Assembly: GCF_032854445.1 (NCBI RefSeq)
Contig: NC_088295.1
Span: forward strand, 94,917,805 to 94,981,804
Length of the DNA: 64,000 nucleotides
Source of the DNA: Liolophura sinensis
Taxonomy: Eukaryota; Mollusca; Polyplacophora; Chitonida; Chitonidae
Direction: 5' to 3'
Under the pieces are notes generated by a model, which had not been told where the DNA came from, did no database searches, and saw nothing but the letters and a program-made list of their open reading frames with translations. Below are positions 59,917 to 64,000 of the stretch, piece by piece (position 1 is the first letter of the stretch; each line of letters begins with the position of its first letter). Made by a program: the position numbers and the translations under genes.

Positions 59917-62900
59917 CTCAGTACAAGTCACGTGCTAAGTGACACTATTTGTTGTCATGACGAGCAGATTGTAGTATCAGTACAAGTCACTTGCTAAGTG
60001 ACACTATTTGTTGTCATGACTGACACATTGTAGTATCAGTACAAGTCACGTGCTAAGTGACACTATTTGACGTCATGAATAACAGATTGTAGAATCAGTA
60101 CAAGGTCACGCGCTAGGTGACACTATTTGTTGTCATGAATGGCACATTGTAGTATCAGTACAAGTCACGTGCTAAGTGACACTATTTGTTGTCATGACTG
60201 GCACATTGTAGTATCAGTACAAGTCACGTGCTAAGTGACACTATTTGTTGTCATGACTGGCACATTGTAGTATCAGTACAAGTCAGCGCTAGGTGACACT
60301 ATTTGTTGTCATGACTGACACATTGTAGTATCAGTACAAGTCACGTGCTAAGTGACACTATTTGTTGTCATGAATGGCACATTGTAGTATCAGTACAAGT
60401 CAGCGCTAGGTGACACTATTTGTTGTCATGACTGACACATTGTAGTATCAGTACAAGTCACGTGCTAAGTGACACTATTTGTTGTCATGACTGGCACATT
60501 GTAGTATCAGTACAAGTCAGCGCTAAGTGACACTATTTGTTGTCATGACTGACACATTGTAGTATCAGTACAAGTCACGTGCTAAGTGACACTATTTGTT
60601 GTCATGAATGGCACATTGTAGTATCAGTACAAGTCAGCGCTAGGTGACACTATTTGTTGTCATGACTGACACATTGTAGTATCAGTACAAGTCACGTGCT
60701 AAGTGACACTATTTGTTGTCATGACTGGCACATTGTAGTATCAGTACAAGTCAGCACTAGGTGACACTATTTCTTGTCATGACTGGCACATTGTAGTATC
60801 AGTACAAGTCAGCGCTAAGTGACACTATTTGTTGTCATGACTGACACATTGTAGTATCAGTACAAGTCACGTGCTAAGTGACACTATTTCTTGTCATGAC
60901 TGGCACATTGTAGTATCAGTACAAGTCACGTGCTAAGTGACACTATTTGTTGTCATGACTGGCACATTGTAGTATCAGTACAAGTCACGTGCTAAGTGAC
61001 ACTATTTGTTGTCATGACGGGCACATTGTAGTATCAGTACAAGTCACGTGCTAAGTGACACTATTTGTTGTCATGACTGACACATTGTAGTATCAGTACA
61101 AGTCACGTGCTAAGTGACACTATTTGACGTCATGAATAACAGATTGTAGAATCAGTACAAGGTCACGCGCTAGGTGACACTATTTGTTGTCATGAATGGC
61201 ACATTGTAGTATCAGTACAAGTCACGTGCTAAGTGACACTATTTGTTGTCATGACTGGCACATTGTAGTATCAGTACAAGTCACGTGCTAAGTGACACTA
61301 TTTGTTGTCATGACTGGCACATTGTAGTATCAGTACAAGTCAGCGCTAGGTGACACTATTTGTTGTCATGATTGACACATTGTAGTATCAGTACAAGTCA
61401 CGTGCTAAGTGACACTATTTGTTGTCATGAATGGCACATTGTAGTATCAGTACAAGTCAGCGCTAGGTGACACTGTTTGTTGTCATGACTGACACATTGT
61501 AGTATCAGTACAAGTCACGTGCTAAGTGACACTATTTGTTGTCATGACTGGCACATTGTAGTATCAGTACAAGTCAGCGCTAAGTGACACTATTTGTTGT
61601 CATGACTGACACATTGTAGTATCAGTACAAGTCACGTGCTAAGTGACACTATTTGTTGTCATGAATGGCACATTGTAGTATCAGTACAAGTCAGCGCTAG
61701 GTGACACTATTTGTTGTCATGACTGACACATTGTAGTATCAGTACAAGTCACGTGCTAAGTGACACTATTTGTTGTCATGACTGGCACATTGTAGTATCA
61801 GTACAAGTCAGCACTAGGTGACACTATTTGTTGTCATGACTGACACATTGTAGTATCAGTACAAGTCACGTGCTAAGTGACACTATTTGTTGTCATGACT
61901 GGCACATTGTAGTATCAGTACAAGTCACGTGCTAAGTGACACTATTTGTTGTCATGACTGGCACATTGTAGTATCAGTACAAGTCAGCGCTAAGTGACAC
62001 TATTTGTTGTCATGACTGACACATTGTAGTATCAGTACAAGTCACGTGCTAAGTGACACTATTTGTTGTCATGACTGGCACATTGTAGTATCAGTACAAG
62101 TCAGCGCTAAGTGACACTATTTGTTGTCATGACTGACACATTGTAGTATCAGTACAAGTCACGTGCTAAGTGACACTATTTCTTGTCATGACTGGCACAT
62201 TGTAGTATCAGTACAAGTCACGTGCTAAGTGACACTATTTGTTGTCATGACTGGCACATTGTAGTATCAGTACAAGTCACGTGCTAAGTGACACTATTTG
62301 TTGTCATGACGGGCACATTGTAGTATCAGTACAAGTCACGTGCTAAGTGACACTATTTGTTGTCATGACTGACACATTGTAGTATCAATACAAGTCAGCG
62401 CTAAGTGACACTATTTGACGTCATGAATAACAGATTGTAGAATCAGTACAAGGTCACGCGCTAAGTGACACCATTTGTTGTCATGAATGGCACATTGTAG
62501 TATCAGTGCAAGGTCACACGCTAAGTGACACCATTTGTTGTCCTGACTGGCGCATTGTAGTATCAGTTCAAGGTCACGAGCTAAGTGACACTATTTGTTG
62601 TCATGAATGGCACATTGTAGTATCAGCACAAGTCAGCGCTAAGTGACACTATTTGTTGTCATGAATGGCACATTGTAGTATCAGTACAACTCAGCGCTAA
62701 GTGACACTATTTGTTGTCATGACTGGCACATTGTAGTATCAGCACAAGTCAGCGCTAAGTGACACTATTTGTTGTCAAGACTGACACATTGTAGTATCAG
62801 TACAAGTCAGCGCTAAGTGACACTATTTGTTGTCATGACTGGCACATTGTAGTATCAGTGCAAGTCAGCGCTAAGTGACACTATTTGTTCTCATGAATGG

Positions 62901-63045
62901 CACATTGTAGTATCAGCACAAATCAGCGCTAAGTGACACTATTTGTTGTCATGACTGGCAGATTGTAGTATCAGTACAAGTCAGCGCTAAGTGACAGTAT
63001 TTGTTGTCATGAATGGCACATTGTAGAATCAGTACAAGTCACGTA
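59917..63045. repeat. 59/57-bp minisatellite, about 53 copies, with E-boxes
   Basis: The long form contains 'agtacaagtcacgtgctaag', 'tgacactatttgttgtcatg' and 'actggcacattgtagtatc'. In the 57-bp form agcgct replaces acgtgct. The long form carries a CACGTG palindrome, about 27 times by eye. A rare variant with TGACGTCA ('tttgacgtcatgaataac') marks 60066, 61133 and 62414, and the order of variants after the first two marks matches. Blocks of about 1.07 and 1.28 kb were therefore duplicated. Right-edge copies are the most diverged. Confidence 0.96.
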
Positions 63046-63047
63046 TA

Positions 63048-64000
63048 TTCACCCAGAATATACACTGACATATTCACCCAGAATATACACCAATAGATTC
63101 ACCCAGAATATACACCGATATATTCACCCAAGATATATACCGTTATATTCACCCAGGGTATAAACCGATATATTCACCCAGAATATACACCGATAGATTC
63201 ACCCACAATAAACACCGATATATTCACCCAGGATATATACCGATAGATTCACCCAGGGTATATACCGATATATTCACCCAGGATATACACCGATATATTT
63301 ACCCAGGATATACACCGATATATTCACCCAGGATATACACCGATATATTCACCCAGGATATATACCGATAGATTCACCCAGAATATATACCAATATATTC
63401 ATCCAGGATATACACCAATAGATTCACCCAGGATATATACCGATATATTCACCCAAGATGCATACAAATATATTCACCCATGATATACACCCATAGATTC
63501 ACCCAGGTATATAGTTCGATAGATTCACCCAGGATGTACACCGATATATTCACCCAGCATATATACCGATAGATTCACCCAGGGTATATACCGATATATT
63601 CACCCAGGATATATACCGATATATTCACCCAGGATATACACCGATATATTTACCCAGGATATACACTGATATATTCACCCAGGATATACACCGATATATT
63701 CACCCAGGGTATACACCGATATATTCACCCAGGATATATACTGATATATTCACCCAAGATGCATACCGATATATTCACCCAGAATATATACCGATATATT
63801 CACCCAAGATATACACCAATAGATTCACCCAGGATATATACCGATAGATTCACCCAGAATATACACCGATATATTCACCCAGGATATACACCGATATATT
63901 CACCCAGGATATACACCGATATATTCACCCAGAATATATACCGATATATTCATCCAAGATGCATACCAATATATTCACCCGTGATATACACCCATAAATT
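63048..64000. repeat. 25-bp minisatellite, about 38 copies, runs off the window
   Basis: Unit 'attcacccaggatatacacc' plus 'gatat'. It begins inside the last unit of the 59-bp array ('agtcacgtatattcaccc') and continues past the right edge. Confidence 0.95.

Overview
This is a eukaryotic, AT-rich, intron/intergenic-like window with no complete gene. Spliceosomal exon-intron boundaries, long (TA)n tracts, very many minisatellites, and tRNA-derived SINEs whose 3' module ends in a 'cggcgtaaaacaccaatcaa' type sequence followed by short A-rich repeats point to a marine invertebrate. A lophotrochozoan, most likely a mollusc, is my inference. I see no bacterial operon, viral gene, rRNA, functional tRNA, reverse transcriptase or transposase ORF, and no CRISPR array.

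By my hand tally about half of the window is tandem repeat: more than forty separate arrays with mostly unrelated units of 22 to 104 bp. Large blocks are 1802-6385 (39-, 32-, 84-, 23- and 41-bp units), 7560-9315 (40, 22 and 44), 16298-19560 (75), 20304-21040 (54), 23458-25095 (two 52-bp families), 37316-41372 (a composite of 52-bp and about 51/56-bp units with a 1197-bp segmental duplication), 41690-44035 (52), 45487-48685 (39, 61, 32), 51670-52856 (64), 55090-56602, 59917-63045 (59, with CACGTG E-boxes) and 63048-64000 (25, running off the window). Most of the longer ORFs are products of these arrays and should not be taken as proteins.

The best evidence for a real gene is two small exons on the minus strand, 54964-55042 (79 bp) and 12658-12724 (67 bp). 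Each has a good acceptor, a good donor, and one open frame. Their phases fit if they are joined directly, so much of the window may be one roughly 42-kb minus-strand intron. I could not name the protein. On the plus strand, 26755-27545 carries decayed, frame-shifted immunoglobulin-like coding sequence behind a strong splice acceptor. Further exon-like pieces with weaker support lie at 29983-30112, 35891-36101 and 56658-56873.

Five to six SINE copies were found (11325-11600, 16063-16297, 36840-37087, 44552-44819, 44894-45040 and a diverged 3' end at 49402-49515). Two have recognisable target-site duplications. Two regions with CpG-containing regulatory palindromes (7389-7490 with CACGTG and TGACGTCA; 34860-35530 with TGACGTCA and splice donors) are the best promoter candidates.
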